Of a stretch of DNA of 64,000 bases, positions 23,845-38,600 are shown in pieces. Below the pieces are notes generated by a model. The model worked only from the letters and a program-made list of their open reading frames with translations, did not search any database and had not been told where the DNA came from. Numbering within the stretch: the first letter of the stretch is position 1; each line of letters starts with the position of its first letter. Both the position numbers and the translations under genes were made by a program. This DNA is from Colias croceus (taxonomy: Eukaryota; Arthropoda; Insecta; Lepidoptera; Pieridae), in contig NC_059539.1 of assembly GCF_905220415.1 (NCBI RefSeq), positions 1,488,001 to 1,552,000 on the forward strand, in the 5' to 3' direction.

Positions 23845-26696
23845 ATCGCAAACGAAAAGCGCGCTAGACTAAAACACATTGAGCACTGACATAATTAAAA
23901 TATGGGTTCATTATAAATATAAACATTAGTTTCCCACTACTCGCGACACCCACACAACAAAAATCATGCCGTTTGCTTTGATCAACATCAACACAACATC
24001 GTTTGGAATGCGACTGTCGCCAATCGCCATATTTCAAATGTCAAGTGCGTCAAAGTCATTATGACAGGATAGTTTCGTTTCACGTAGACTACGGATATTG
24101 TATGAGAATAGTAATTTAAATTAATTTCACTCCCAATTTCTTTTAAGTTGTGTTCCAAGTCCATTCTCAGGCTTTTCAAATGTTCATGGTAATGTATTAT
24201 AATAATTGATAATTTGATAAAGTAAAATATATTTGAAAACAAAAAAGTAAATTCCATTCAGATTTCAGGCTATCTTGCAAGTCAAAGCCTACATCTGCAA
24301 AATGTTATTAAGAAAAAAAATACTGCTTTGCGAATTGCGATTTGCGAAAAGCAATCGCGGCGCGGATGGCGCCATAAAGTTTAGTTCTGTTAATTATTTG
24401 AATATAGATACATTCAACATTGCGTAAGTACTAAGTAGTATTAAGTATTTCATTATAAGATTAATTAAACTTACTACTTAAGTTAGTAAAATGTTTTATT
24501 ATATTAATTACTTATCAATAACTATTGGGAATTAGGATACTTTTTAGTTTTCTTTTCAATTCACTTTTTAACAGTAGGTTAAGTAGTAATTTTTTGTTAA
24601 ATTTAATATTTATATTTATTATATAATATTTCTTATAGCATCTTACGAAGAAACTACCTTTAATATATACGATAAATATTACTTAATTACTTATGTTTTT
24701 AATTCACAATCCATAACCAAAATTTCTAAATAAAAAAGGTTATACCGGCTACCAAATTCCCATACCTATTTTGGGCGCGTATTTTACTATTTTTGGGCAA
24801 TATAATATATTACTTTCTGAAATGGAAATATGCATCCGCAATTCATTTAATGTTTATTATGACAGAACCGCAATACATGTTTATGATTTACGTCCGGCTG
24901 CAACAATCTTAAATTGGATTGCACGTGCTTAAGCTAAAATGAAACTCTTTCACCACTATGGAAGTAAATTGTTTTTTGATAGAATATTTCTGGACAAAAT
25001 AATAAGAAAATGGATTTAAAAAGTTGCTATTTCCCAGCAAGCATCAACGTTCATAATGACCGTCAGAACCTTGGTCAGAACAATGATAAACTACAATTTT
25101 AGCTTTACAAGTTTTCAGCAGAGGTCGCTCATTTGGTAACTAACAAAATATTTCGATTAACAACCAAGAAACTGTGAGTTATCTTGAATATTTTAATTGT
25201 TTACTTTATTTAATCTGCATCTACTGTAACGATAATATTATTTAAGTACCTATGGTTATTTCTATAACCATCAATAATATTTTAAATACTTACTGTAATA
25301 AGTAAGATAATATTTTAAATACTTACTGTAGTACCACGTGTAAGTTGCACCATCCCTCTTGGAATATGACAAGGGTTGGGATTTAAATAGACCATTCACT
25401 CTTCTCCAAAGGAAATTGGACGTGACATTGAATTAAGAAGGTATTTAACGAACATTTTGTATGAGATATAAGGACATACCTACTGTGATTTTTTAATTCT
25501 TTTTTTAGAAAAGTGACACGAGCTCATTTTCAGGACAAGGACAAAACCCATCTTAACAATCGATAAAGACCAAAGAGTATAATGTATATATAGGGCAATA
25601 AAGACGCTCAGCAGTTAACTTAATTTAAAGGGACAATTTAGAAAAAGTTTAATAATTGATATTATGTTATTTTAATTTCTAATTGCTAATAGTTACCTAC
25701 ATATAAATATTTGAAAATTTTTAAACAATTGAAGGCAGGAGTCGAACTTGCTGTGGCCGAGTGGTCAGGTATAACCTACTGTTATGTACTAACTTTCACA
25801 ATCGTTTAATAATATTAGATTTTCGGTAAAAACTATAACTTTAGGAGGCCTAAAGTAACGTTAGCTAGGCATTCTGTGCATAAAATTCTCTTTCTGAAAA
25901 AGGGCGAACGCTTCGGTAAAATCATTGCTGAAGTTTAAGTTTAAATTCTGAAAAAATCAATCACTAGGTTCTAAAAATAAGAATGCAGTCTTAACTTTGT
26001 CATAGGCACTTAATACCTATACAATGTATTATGTATAAATATCGATTTTTCTACAATAACCGCATTTTGTAGACATAGAGCAAATAGGTAGGTACTTAAT
26101 TTAATTTATAAATTACTTCACTAAGGGAGTGGAAGGGGAAGCGAAATCTTTCTTGCCAAACTACTCCGAAACGGTGGGATCGATTTTTATGTAAGTTTTA
26201 TATTATATACTCGCAGTTCTCAAAAAAGGTTATAATCTAATAAAAATGCTTACCTACCAATATAGGCAATCAGTGATTTGAAGTTTCCTACCAGACCAAC
26301 ATTTGGAGGGTCAGAGTCTTAACAGGAGTTGTGTTTAAAAAAAAAATAAGTAGGTATTTACCGTTTCATGAAAGCAGTTTCGTAACTAGCTAGGTATAAG
26401 CTCGATAGATATTGCCCAAAGTTTGTGGCTCTCTGGGAGACAAAATTTGGCACTGCATCTGCTGTATGTAGCTCAGGCCTTCGGAGACGTTACCAGCTCG
26501 GGCATCTACCATTCTTAAAAGTATGATTCATTGATCCCTCGTTCACCTTGCAATAAAATCGCTTCAATCCAAGTGTAGGGCTTCGTTCTATCTTCGTACA
26601 AACGATCGTAGTATAATCAGTTGGGAACAAGCGGTCCATGTGAGCGCACGTCTATTTTTAAAACCGCTCACAATCGTAAATGATCGCGATGCGCGC
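23845..26696. other. Divergent intergenic region between Hs2st and TRIM45
   Basis: The 5' ends of two divergent genes face each other here, so both promoters are expected inside it. I see no coding exon. Much of it is AT-rich with short direct repeats near 25240-25330 (taatattttaaatacttactgta twice). A weak tRNA-like A-box/B-box word pair occurs around 25735-25775 but no cloverleaf folds. Confidence 0.55.
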
Positions 26697-29600
26697 ATGA
26701 AGATGGAAGTGGATAGGATATTCTATATTTTCGGTAGTTTCTCGAGAAAGAAACAGGATAGGAGGAAATCGTTGGAGCAGACTTCTGTGAGCGCTGGTAA
26801 CAGTCCGATGAAGGTGCCCAGGTCTAGACCCGGGAGTCAGAACTTGCCGATAGCGCCAAGGACATCTGCGTATGCGCTAGATAAAGTTACTGTTAAAGAG
26901 TGGGAGTGTGGAGTGTGTAAGAAGGAGTTAGTGGAGCCGAGGTTGCTGGGCTGTCTACACAGCTTTTGCACGAGATGCCTGCAGAGTCTACCGCAAGAGG
27001 GCGATTCGGAGATCTGGAGCGATGTTGACGGTATTTAAATGTTTTAAACTAGAGCAATTTATATTGTGATCTTACTATTATATTTTCATTGTACTCACTC
27101 ATTCTATCGGCCGTGGCTTCGCCCGCTTCGTCCCTAACTTAACAAATTATATACTTCAACCTTCCTCGAAGACTAGGTACGCTATCTATAGCTGAAAACA
27201 TTAAAAGTCAATACGATTGTTTTTGAGTTTATCCCAAAGAGAAATACAGAATTAATAAAAAATACCTAATACCTACCTCACAATTTACCAGGGTGAAACC
27301 TTCAGTTCACCAACGCGTCCGCGTTGATCAAGAAGCCCTTCTGGCTAACATCGATAGACACCACACAAAAAAAAATACCTCACAATAAAAACCTTATAGA
27401 AATAGCATACTAAAACAACAATAACTGAGTGTTAACCAATAAATTATCCCAGCACCAATTGGCCAATAAAATCTGTTTATATTGGAAAGCGATTGAACAA
27501 GTTTAATAGTTTATAGTCGCTTCATCTGGAGGAGCTATAAAAGAGTGAAACAATACACTCCATAGATAAAAACAGATTTTACTGCAGGTTATTGGGTCAA
27601 TTTAATAGTGCTCTGTTAACAGGTGGCTGGGTGTTAAAAACAGAATGATAAATGATTCATTTACTGAAGTTTTAGACAATCATAGCAAACGTTGAACAGT
27701 ATTGAAAATGGACGTGAAATAGATTTTCCTTTTTTTTCGTATCATAGTAAATCTTGAACACGATCTCGTCTGTCGATGAGAGAGGTCTTTAAAAAAACGG
27801 GTTCGTTAATCAAATGCATTTCTTTGCATTTCGCAAGTAAACTGAAGTACTTAAATCAAAAAATGAGTTAATTAATATTTTTTTATCACAAAAAGTCGAC
27901 AGGATTCTGTAGGTATATTTTGACTAGGTACGGAACCAGATCAAAGAATAATCACTAAATCTATTAATCTCTAGAGACGTTACGATAGTATGGTATTGTT
28001 TATAAATAATAATAAATGAACCATTTATAAAAAGGACCATAGTTGTCTTTATGTATGTTCTTCGATTTTCTTCGTCATTTGTAGATCGTTTTTCAAAATT
28101 CACTGTTGACTCGAAAGAGTTTATGTATTCCCTAATTCTGAAGTCCCATATAAACTTCATTGTCATTGCCCTTTGGACCCTTGAATAATTTAATTCTTAA
28201 TAATTCGGAGACATACCAAAAAAAAAATAATCTTACGGTACTTATTCTTACTCTTCTTTTCTTTGTATATTTGAGTATTGGCAAGCTCGTGCTGCACCGA
28301 AGGTAAAAAAAAAATAATAAATTGAACAATTTTTTAGAAATAACTACCTTCTTAAAACAAAAAAGAAGTCGAACTTCGTAGTATTGAGGAAAAATATATT
28401 ACCTATGTACCTACCTAATATCAAATATTTTTTTAAGATATTTCTTCCATATAAAACGGACCTTTAGGAAAAGTATTTCCGTCGAAATTCTCCATTCAAC
28501 AGAGCCATCCATTTACATGGAGTAAAACAAAAGCTTATTTCTCAAACGACCTATTTATAACGATTTCTTCAGTAAAACTGAAATATTTTCTTTGTTTACG
28601 GAAATTTGGGGCAAATTTATAATTTAACAGCAAGAACAGCACACATGTTTATGGATTGTTTGAAATTAGAGCGAATATATACAACTTTATTTCCAAAGAA
28701 TAAAAGAAATCAAAAATAATAAACAAATGCTTCGCATAGCGTTGTTTTATCTTTGTCTTTGGTAGTTTGTCGTATACAAATAAAGTATAATTTCACTGAA
28801 AAAATGCATTTAACTACAACTGTAGTTATTTTTTATCATTTTAATTATTTACGATGTATTTATTTATTTAAACAGTACATTTAATAACAATTTTTTAACT
28901 GCGATAAAACATTATTTTAATTTTACACTAGATGGCGTATGTACTAGATGACGCTGTGCAAATAAGATTTTATTAATTACTTTGTAGTACATATTAAATT
29001 AACGTCACGCTTATTAAAACGTTCATGTTAATAAATTGTTAGATCAACAATCGACCCTGCTCCGGCTTTCATGTAAATATATAAGTGAAGGCAAATGGAG
29101 TATCAACGACGGAAGCCTCACAGAGGCAACCTACTTTTAGCCATAATTGGCTTATACGCACGTGTCTTCGGTGTGACATTCGTAGTGATTCTTTGCCAAA
29201 TAAAATCTATGCAAGGAAATATTGAGACCTTAATAAATTATGGTGAACAATGTTGTATAATTATAATTTATACCTAATACCTAATTGTCTTTTTTGCTTC
29301 GCAATGCATTATTTTCGTACACATTGCCATATATTTCACATGCAACTCATTAATCCATTATCTTTATAAAAGAGTACCTAAGTAATCAAACTTATGTGCC
29401 TTGAATATCATATTTTCTGCTTCTTGAATTAATATAACTTTACCTACATCACTTTTATAGGGGCAAGCAAATGGGCCGCGGCCCCCTCATTAAAGCGGCT
29501 CGACGGAACACAGTGGGGTTTTAGTCGGTGAGAATCCGACATAACCCACGGCTCCTTTCCCGGGGGCCGTGGGTATCTTTGGAAGATTTCCCCACTATAA

Positions 29601-32600
29601 AAAAAAAAAGGTTAGCCACCTGATGTTAAGTGGTCACAACCGCACATAAAACACTTGTTACACTAGAAGTATTACAGGTGCTTTGCCAACCTTCTTTGGA
29701 CAAAATATAAACTCTTTTCTCGAAGGCTCCAATGTCGTAGTTGTTCGAGAACATCGAAGGTGGTAAATCGTTCCATAGGTAATCGAAGCTCATATAATAA
29801 TAATGCACAAAATGTACCTACCCATAGTTTTCTTTAACATTTATAGGTAGGTACACATCACCTGAATAAAACATTTTACTGCATTGATTCACTGCATTTA
29901 TTGCACAAAAAACAACAAATTAGTAGGATGTGGAACAAATGAAAATAATTCATATTATTGTTTATGTCGTGGCACGCCGGGTGGCAGCGCTATATTTAGC
30001 AGCACATTACCCGTGTTCCGGTCTTACACATCATTGATATTCTAAATATAACGTGGATACGAATTATATCTAGCACCGGTAATTTTTAAGACATTTGTAT
30101 TGAACAATTAATTTTTATTTTAATAAATATATTACTAGTGTGGTATTAGTATTATTACTTACTAGATGCGCTCCGCGGTTTTACCCGCGTGGCTCCGCTT
30201 CTGTTGGTCTAAGCGTGATGATTACCTATACAATATTATAGCCTTCCTCGATGAATGGATTTTCTAACACCGAAAAAAATTTTCAAATCGGACCTGTAGT
30301 TCCCGAGATTAGCGCGTTCAAAAAAAGAAAAACAAACAAACTCTTCAGCTTTATAATATTAGTATAGATTTTATGTTGCCAAACACAATGATAATACTTT
30401 TTAATAAACAGATATTATAAGATAAGATACCTATATACTTACGTATTCTTTGTAAATATTGAGAACTAGTGGTCCGCCCCGGCTTCGCCCGTGGTAAATA
30501 TTTCGCAATAAAAGGTAGCCTATGTCCTTTCTCGGGTATCAAAATTTCTCCATACCAAATTTCATGCAAATTGGTTCAGTAGTTTAGGCGTGATTAAGTA
30601 ACAAACAGACAGACAGAGTTATTTTCGCATTTATAATATTAGTATGGATAAAATGTATCTATAAAAACAAAACTTAGAAAAATTGAACTAAATTGAAGGA
30701 TAGGGGATAAAGATCTCTATCTAAAGGCTGTCAAAAAAATGGAGTAACGAAAAGGTGCGCTAGGTACAAATAAAATAGTTTGGAAAATCCAAAAGTGCAC
30801 GCCTCATAATCTCAATAATCTCTTAATACAATAAAATTTATTATTTATAAAGAGTACACTATAAATATAAAAAAGAAATAAAATAAAACAGTTGGAAAAG
30901 TAAAGAAAGCGGTACCGTAATAATTGAGCTATTTTTCTTGTGGCCCCACCTAGATGTGAAACTGCGCAGGTTTAAGGGACTGACTACCAACTTATTTTTT
31001 TAAACCTTGGCTTACAGTATAAAGAATCGAGTTTATAATGGTGAATTTTGAGTAGACTATAAATATAAAAAAAATAAAATAAAGATTAGAAAATTATGGA
31101 GAACAGTCGATATTTTTTTTTTGTTTATTTATTAACAATTAAACCACATCGAATCAGACCCTGAAAAATGAAAGGGTTCTATTCCTGAGCATACTCAAGC
31201 GTAAGAGAAAAAAAAAGACTCGATTAGTAAAGTATTTCGGTCGCTATCGTGTTAACAAGAAAATCCTCCGCACATACAGATTACAGACACACGGACGTCC
31301 AAGACAGAACTTTTTTAAACTGTTTTTTAACTAGTTTAAATAACAAAAATGACATCAAAAATATCATGAATGTTAAACATAGTGTTTTTTCTTAATATAT
31401 GTGTGTATGTATTATCTTACAAGTGCAATGTATGATACATAAAGACATTTTAAGTTTGAAAAATCAGATGTTTTGCGCGAAGTGACAGTAGTACCCACCT
31501 CAACGCTTCGCTTATGAGGCGTGCAATATGCTGCTTACGGGAATATGTTACCTACTGGATTTTGATAACATACAACGAACGTAGCATCTAGGTACTTACT
31601 AAAACATAAAATTATATTACACTTTGAAGAGCTTTATTAAACGTCAGATATGAGATATTATCCAGAGCTGGAAGTTCTTAACATTATATTTTATGATCAC
31701 TTCCAAAGAAATGTAAATATAATGATTAGGTATATTATTATATGGAGATCAAAGTTAACATTACAGGAATTCTAATAAATTTATATAGAAATGATTTCGT
31801 GAAGTGTTCTAGATTGATCAAACATTTATATTCTCTATTTGGTTTAATAAAAAAGTAAGTAGGTACCTACCTAAGTATGTTATGAAGGCTGGTTCCATAA
31901 AAATAAAACCAAGAAATGAAACAGGTCTGAAATGCCCCATTTTCCAATAAGATTATGTCATATATCAGAAAAAAATATAAGTACATAGGTACCTACTCAA
32001 GTTTTACTTTTTCAGCTAGGGAGCGTCCATAAATTACGTGAGGTGTTTTTATAATTTTCTGACCCTCCCTCCCCCTGCTGGGACGTTGTGAGATTTTATT
32101 CAAACTTCTCTACAATATATATATGTATAATAAGTAACTAAGTACAATTATTTTTATATTTCAAGTCAACCGTTTTGATGGTTAGCAAAATGGTCACATG
32201 AACGTTTCAGGTTCAAACTTTAAAATTTCAATAACTAGCTTCCCACCCGCGGCTTCGCCCGCTTTGTCTAAGAAGACCAGACCAAGAATTGAATAGGTAC
32301 TAAAACCTTCCTTTTGAATCACTCTATCTATTAAAAAAACCGCATCAAAATCCGTTGCGTAGTTTTAAAACTAGATACTAGAGACTAGATTTAAGCATAC
32401 AAAGGGACATAGGGACCGAGAAAGCGACTTTGTTTTATACTAGATATGTAGTGATTAACATGAAATTGCATTGCCACACTGAACCCTAAAAATCAAAATA
32501 ATTTCAAGTACTAGGTGAATGATTCAGCTCCCCCGAGGTCATATACGTTTCATGTCGGTTGTAATGAGCAATACATTCATGTCTTCCGTAGTTATTAATA

Positions 32601-35600
32601 AATTGCCAATCTCTCTCGCGAATAAATCTTGATGGCTAATTATTGAACGGGAAACTCTTTTTAGCAAAATAAATCACTGTTCAGAAGGTATAGGAGGTTT
32701 TATTGTAGTTTTTCATGCAAATAAGAAAATATCGCTCTATGAAAATCTACCCTAGAGCAAGATTTGTTTCACATAAAGTAAATTGAATTATATTTTAATT
32801 AAAAGAATAGAAACTTAAAACATAATTCAACAGAAATAAAATATATAAAGAAGAAAGTATGTAGTTACATAACATGTAAAAAAATTAAAAACCAAAAAAA
32901 CCTATATTATAAAAAATAACGTTACGTATTCAAAAGTATTTACTATGTACATTGTACATATTACAACTCTTGTAATTTTATTTCCAGGATCGAGTCAACA
33001 GGACTCCAGCTCCCGTTCTGCATCAGGCAGTGGTTCTGCAGCATCAGGGTACGAGAGCGAGCGGAACTCGGACTCTGATGCCAGTCTCAATAAACAACGC
33101 AAGTTCGGGATTTACACGAGAAAGGTAAATTCGATACAACTAAACGACTTAAATTAAATTGTTTGTTCAAAATAAATAAAATAAGTATATATACCTACGG
33201 TCTAATCTTTATTTGCTTTTACAAGTTATTCTCTACTTTTACCAAATGTACAGCACAGCTCCGCATATTATGTACTTAGATGTTATTGCTGTATTTCAGA
33301 TTATCTTTTTTTTTAGTGTCCGTTTTATTAAGTCAGTTAGTAACTCGTAAAACCAGTTTTTCTGTTTGTAAAACTCACACGTCTAAACCACGATTTTAAT
33401 GAAATTTGTGAGATAGTCGCTCTTCAAATTATCTTCCAACGAAAAAAGGTTTCCAAAAGACTATATTTTCCAGATATCCGGTAAAAACGTATACGTCCTA
33501 GTGTGCCCCACCTGCGGGTGGGAGACCCCCCTCCCCCTGGGGGGAGTAGCAGCTCTGCCCCTGAACTATGTGCTGCTGAGGAAGATCGCCAGCAGGGATG
33601 CTGCGGATGTCCTGTGCGATCTGTGTAGTTGTGATAGCAAGGTTGGTTGTTTAAAAAGCACAGAACAGTAAGAACATAATAGAAGTGCTATAATGTCATA
33701 ATTAGTATGAAAACCAGTGTCGCCAAACCCACACATTTAAACCGATAGTTATACAGTACACTACAAGTAAACTATGCCTTTGATTGGACAGCTTAATTTG
33801 AGTAAAAACTGACTTAGGTTATAAATTCAGCATTTCAATATGTACCCTAACGAACCAAGTTACGGTTTATTTTAGTATAACATCCCTAGGTATATTAGCT
33901 GTTTTGTTTCTCTTTGCTCAGAAATTCCAAATTCGAAAACATTCAGCTATTCCACAACAGAGGGCGTTGGTTTTCAATACATATAACTTTGAACCTCAAC
34001 ACATAAAGATAAGGTTGAAATTTGTGTCACTCTAAATTAATGACATTAACTTGACATTAACCTGATGCTATGCTCTAAGGGATGTCAGCCTTGTTATCGA
34101 TAATTCACAATAAATATATTTTTGTGCATTTTTTTTCTTTGTATTATATGAGTATAGGATAATGTGTCACATTTTGGAGTATGTTTATTACTACTAAGTA
34201 CGTCTTTTCATATTCTTATATTTAAATAAAAAACGGAATAGAATAGTATAAATCTATATTTACAAAACAAACAGAAAATATGCATTATTTTAAATCTTGG
34301 AACTGCCGTAGGTTTGATGTATCGGTGGCCTTTGTTAGACTGCTTATTGCTGTTCGGCATCCAGTTAACTCGTCACGTTGCATTTATTATCCATTTCTCT
34401 TTTAAATTAGCCTCTTTCGAAAATCTATAAATAAATAGGACAAATGAAAGCTAAGGAAAAATAAAATAAAATTTAATATTTATAATGTTTGTCTTTTCTA
34501 AAGTATCGATACTGTCGATATGCGCCACATGCATCACTAATCTGACATTCGTTTGTTTATTGCAATAATATTCCATAAAGTCTTGTTTGCCGTTCAATCT
34601 ATATTAGTACTTATTTCTTATGGATTAAGGTTCATTTTGACTTAATATTTTTATAAATTTTTGACAAATTACGACAAGCGAAGTTGTAACATAAAATATA
34701 TTTAAAATAAATTAAAATAAGACTTACCGATGGTATGAAATGCCTCGATTGCTGATATTATTTCGTCTGCTATCATTTTTCCACTCTAATACCGAACAAC
34801 ACGCTTTACATAATGAATAAATATGGAAATAAGGTTTGACAGTTGACAACCGACTCGAATATTTTTCTGCGCACAACTGAGAGCGAGTTAGGTGATCTTA
34901 CCTTACTAGTGACACGTGGGCCACGCCCACATCGCACTTCTATTATGTTCTTACTGTTCTGTGTTAAAAAGGTTTTAAATTTGTTAGCGTATTTTTTTTT
35001 CGGAAAATGGAGTGCTCGGAAGTTAAAGTTTTTATATGTAGGTAACTCTATAGTCGTTGGTATTTAAATAAGTAGGTTTGATTTGAAAATTAAAATAAAA
35101 AAACAAAACTGCAATCTAACTGAAACTTCCGTAAATGTTCAGATATAGTTTGATATTAATGTGTCTGGTAGTTATAATAGGTATTATGTGGATTAAATTT
35201 TTGCAAGAAAGTGCTTTAGGGTGTTGCTTGAAAATTGAATTTAATCCAATTTCCACTAATTTAATAGCGTTTTAAATGTGTTTGACTGTTATGATTCATT
35301 TTATTATATGGTACCTACACCTGAAATAAAATAACAACTTAAAATAATACTTGGTAACTCAAAATTTTATTAAAAAGAAGAATAAATGCTCCAAAACTGA
35401 GACGAATTTCAAACGTCCACATATTTTTAGAATAAAATCATTAACGGTTCACGGTTACACGTCATGGTACTAATTGAATTATGGCGCGAACAATGTAACA
35501 AAATGGATGTCCTCCGATAAATAAAAAATAAATGAAGCGCGTCGATTTCCAATACATCTAGTATGCTCATTTACAACGATATGTCACATTGCACGTGAGG

Positions 35601-38600
35601 TATTCTTATTTTTACGTAAATGTATTTTTGTAACTTGTTGAACATAAATAATAGCTGATGAACCAAATGACGGTTTATGTTGGTTGTTGCATAAGTTGAA
35701 ATTAAATTTTGGTATTTCGAATGGTTGTATATTTTTTTATAGATATTATTTTTTATAGATCACATTTAAACCTATGTCAAGCTTTAGCTAAGTACTATTA
35801 AGTGTTCTGTGCCTACTGCCTAATACCTAAATCCTATTTTAGGCTAAAATACCTAATAGTTAAAGGTCGTTATAGACATTAAAAATTGCCTGCCAAAATT
35901 ATTTGTTCTTACTGAAGGCTGTAGCTATTATCAATCAGTTGACGTAATAAATAAACTATCTCTTACACAAATTTTACAACTTTCAAAAATATTTTAGGCA
36001 CTGATTTCAAGTTGACCTTAGTGTTCTCCCCTTTTTGAAGTCTGTTAAAAATACGAACCATATTTTCATTCCTATTTAACATTCAGGCAGACAGCCGTTG
36101 CGACGAGTGCCTCCTCAGCATATGCACGTCTTGCAGCGAGTCGCACCGCAAACAGAAAGCCACGTCGAAGCACGAGCTGCTGCCGATAGAGTCTCCCACG
36201 CGCTGCGCACACCACCCCTCACAGTGTCTGAGCGTTTATTGTGCTACTTGCCAGCTAGTGAGTATTGAGAGATCCATATTATATGAGCGAAGTGATACCA
36301 GATATCTTTAAAAGAGTATTGAATGCCTACGCATTTTGCGCTTTTTGAAAGAAAACTCCGCATAATTCCCGTCCCCGGGGAATTTTTGGGATAAAAGGAA
36401 ACCGATGTCTTATTATGGGTTTTCAGCTATATTTAGTAGTATTTGCGTGAAAGAGTAACAAACATCATCCATCCTCACAAATTTTCGCGTTTTGTGATAT
36501 TAGTAGGATGAATCTATACTAATATTATAAAGCTGAAGACGCCTTTTAACGCGTTAATCTCAGGAACTACTGGTCCGATTCGTGTGTTAGACAGCCCATT
36601 TATCGAGGAAGGCAAGAGGCTATAATATAATATCATCACGCTAAGACCAACAAGAGCAGAGCCACGCGGGCGAAACCGCGGAGTGCAGCTAGTAATTAAT
36701 ATAATATAAGTAGGATAAATATTAAATAACTTTACTTTCAGGTAGTATGCCGCGAGTGCTGCGTAATATCGCACGCGGGTCACGCGCTCGCGAACGCGTC
36801 CCGTGCGGCGGCGGAACGCGTCAGAGCGTTACGCGACGCGTGTGAACGCGCCCACCACGTGCCTGATAATGTGGAGCGGGCCAAGCGGATACTGAACGTG
36901 CATGCTTATGAGTTTGAGGTATGAGAGATTTTAAGCTATTGCATAGCTTCTATCGCGGGCCTTGAACGCGGGGACCGAATCGAGAAATTCCGTAAAGAAA
37001 AATCCTCACGCTCCCCACTCCGACGGGCGGAGGTGTGGCTTGAAGGCATAGCATGCAATAGCTTTACCGCGGCAGTCCCCGAGTGCCACACGTGTTTTTT
37101 TTAATTGTTTGATGTTTTGGAGTCAGAGTTTCTTGTACTTAGAGTTAAATGTTAAATCTTAGTCTTAGCTACATACAACCATAATGATTGCAATTTAATA
37201 AAATATATAATAATGTTGAAAAAAGTGTTTTACAAAAAGTTGCAGAGAAAACCTAAATTTCTGTTTTCCAAGATGACACCATTCAATACTGACCATTTAA
37301 TTTGTTTCTTATTGTTTCGTAACCCACAAAATAGTCACTTTACAGTATTGATTGAACCTAGTCCATCAAATATTATTAAAGACACACATTTAACATAGTT
37401 GACTCATTTCCAGAATCACGCAACGCGCGTTGAAGCAGAAATACGCGCATGGAGCGAGGAATACAAACGCGCAGTAGACGCACACGGACGGGCTCTAGTA
37501 GCAGCGGCCGCACGTGCGAGATCCAATTGTAGGCAAAGGGTGGATACAAATGCACGCTTGTTGGATGAACGGGCGAACCATGCGATGGATGCTGTGCGGT
37601 TTGCGGAAGAAGTGAGTAGGACTGTATTTATTATCAGAAATACGCGCGTTAGTACTAGCTACGGCATGTGCACGTTCAAACTGCAGACAGCGAGTGAATT
37701 AGAAACTCAGCTTAAGTACTTGGTTCAATAATGGTTTAATGGTTAAACCTATAACAGACTGTAAAAAATTATGAGTTTTTCGTAGAACACTTTGAAGATT
37801 AATATGCAATAAGCACGATAAAATTTAGAAACAGAAATAAGCACATCATTATCAAAATATCTACACTAATATTATAAAGAGGAAAACTTTGTTTGATTGT
37901 TTGATTGTAATGAATAGGCTCATAAACTACTGGACTGATTTAAAAAATTATTTCACCATTCGAAAGCTACATTATCCACGAGTAATATAGGATAGGTTTT
38001 ATCCCGGAAATTCCACGGGAACGGGAACTATGCGAGTTTTTCATTGAAACCGCGGGTAGGAGCCGCCGGCGGAAAGCTAGTATTGTGTATTTCTTGAATA
38101 ACATGTAAATGTTTTGACTAATCCTAAAACATCCATAGCTCCTCTCCGAAGGCAAAGACGAAGAGATCCTCTCGCTCTCCGGCCCCGTCTCCCGCCGTCT
38201 GGAGCGTCTGACAGAACTCCAGCCGCTATCAGACGCGCCGCGCTGCGAACTTCGCTTCGCTCGCGACGCGCCCGCGAATAACACGATTAGTGGCAACGAT
38301 GAGTTTAGACTTGTGGGGACATTGTTGACGCATGCCGCCGATCCGGATAAGTGTGTGTTAAATACGGAAGGTAATTTAGTAATTGTGATGTTATGAAAGT
38401 GTTGGGTTGTTGATTATGATCTATTTTTTTTTTTTTGACGTGACAACGTCTTACAATTCAATAGAGCCGGCTGCACGCACGAAAAAACATGACTCATGCG
38501 GCGTTACCTCGCTCTGAGGCGTTCCGTGTAAGGCTTGAAGTGCACGCGAGAGCGCGGAACGAGTGACAAAGAAGCACAATGGGCCTTAAGACGTTGTCAC

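Larger units (their letters stand above)
27031..32987. other. TRIM45 intron 1, 6 kb
   Basis: It contains a degraded family C-like block near 27113-27250, LINE-derived sequence at 29461-29808, and repeats of families A, D and C at 30162, 30464 and 32235. The remainder is AT-rich with no exon recognised. Confidence 0.6.

Noticed and set aside
25735..25775. Possible tRNA-Ser/Leu-like gene
   Set aside because: An A-box-like word (tggccgagtggtc) is on the plus strand but the B-box-like word is on the minus strand; no cloverleaf can be folded.
27924..28329. Two minus-strand frames in TRIM45 intron 1
   Set aside because: Low-complexity AT-rich frames without splice context or homology that I recognise.
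34261..34400. Second exon for the antisense candidate (a short frame beginning MQRDELTGCRTAIS)
   Set aside because: No acceptor with a pyrimidine tract joins it in phase to the first exon at 34728; too short to support.
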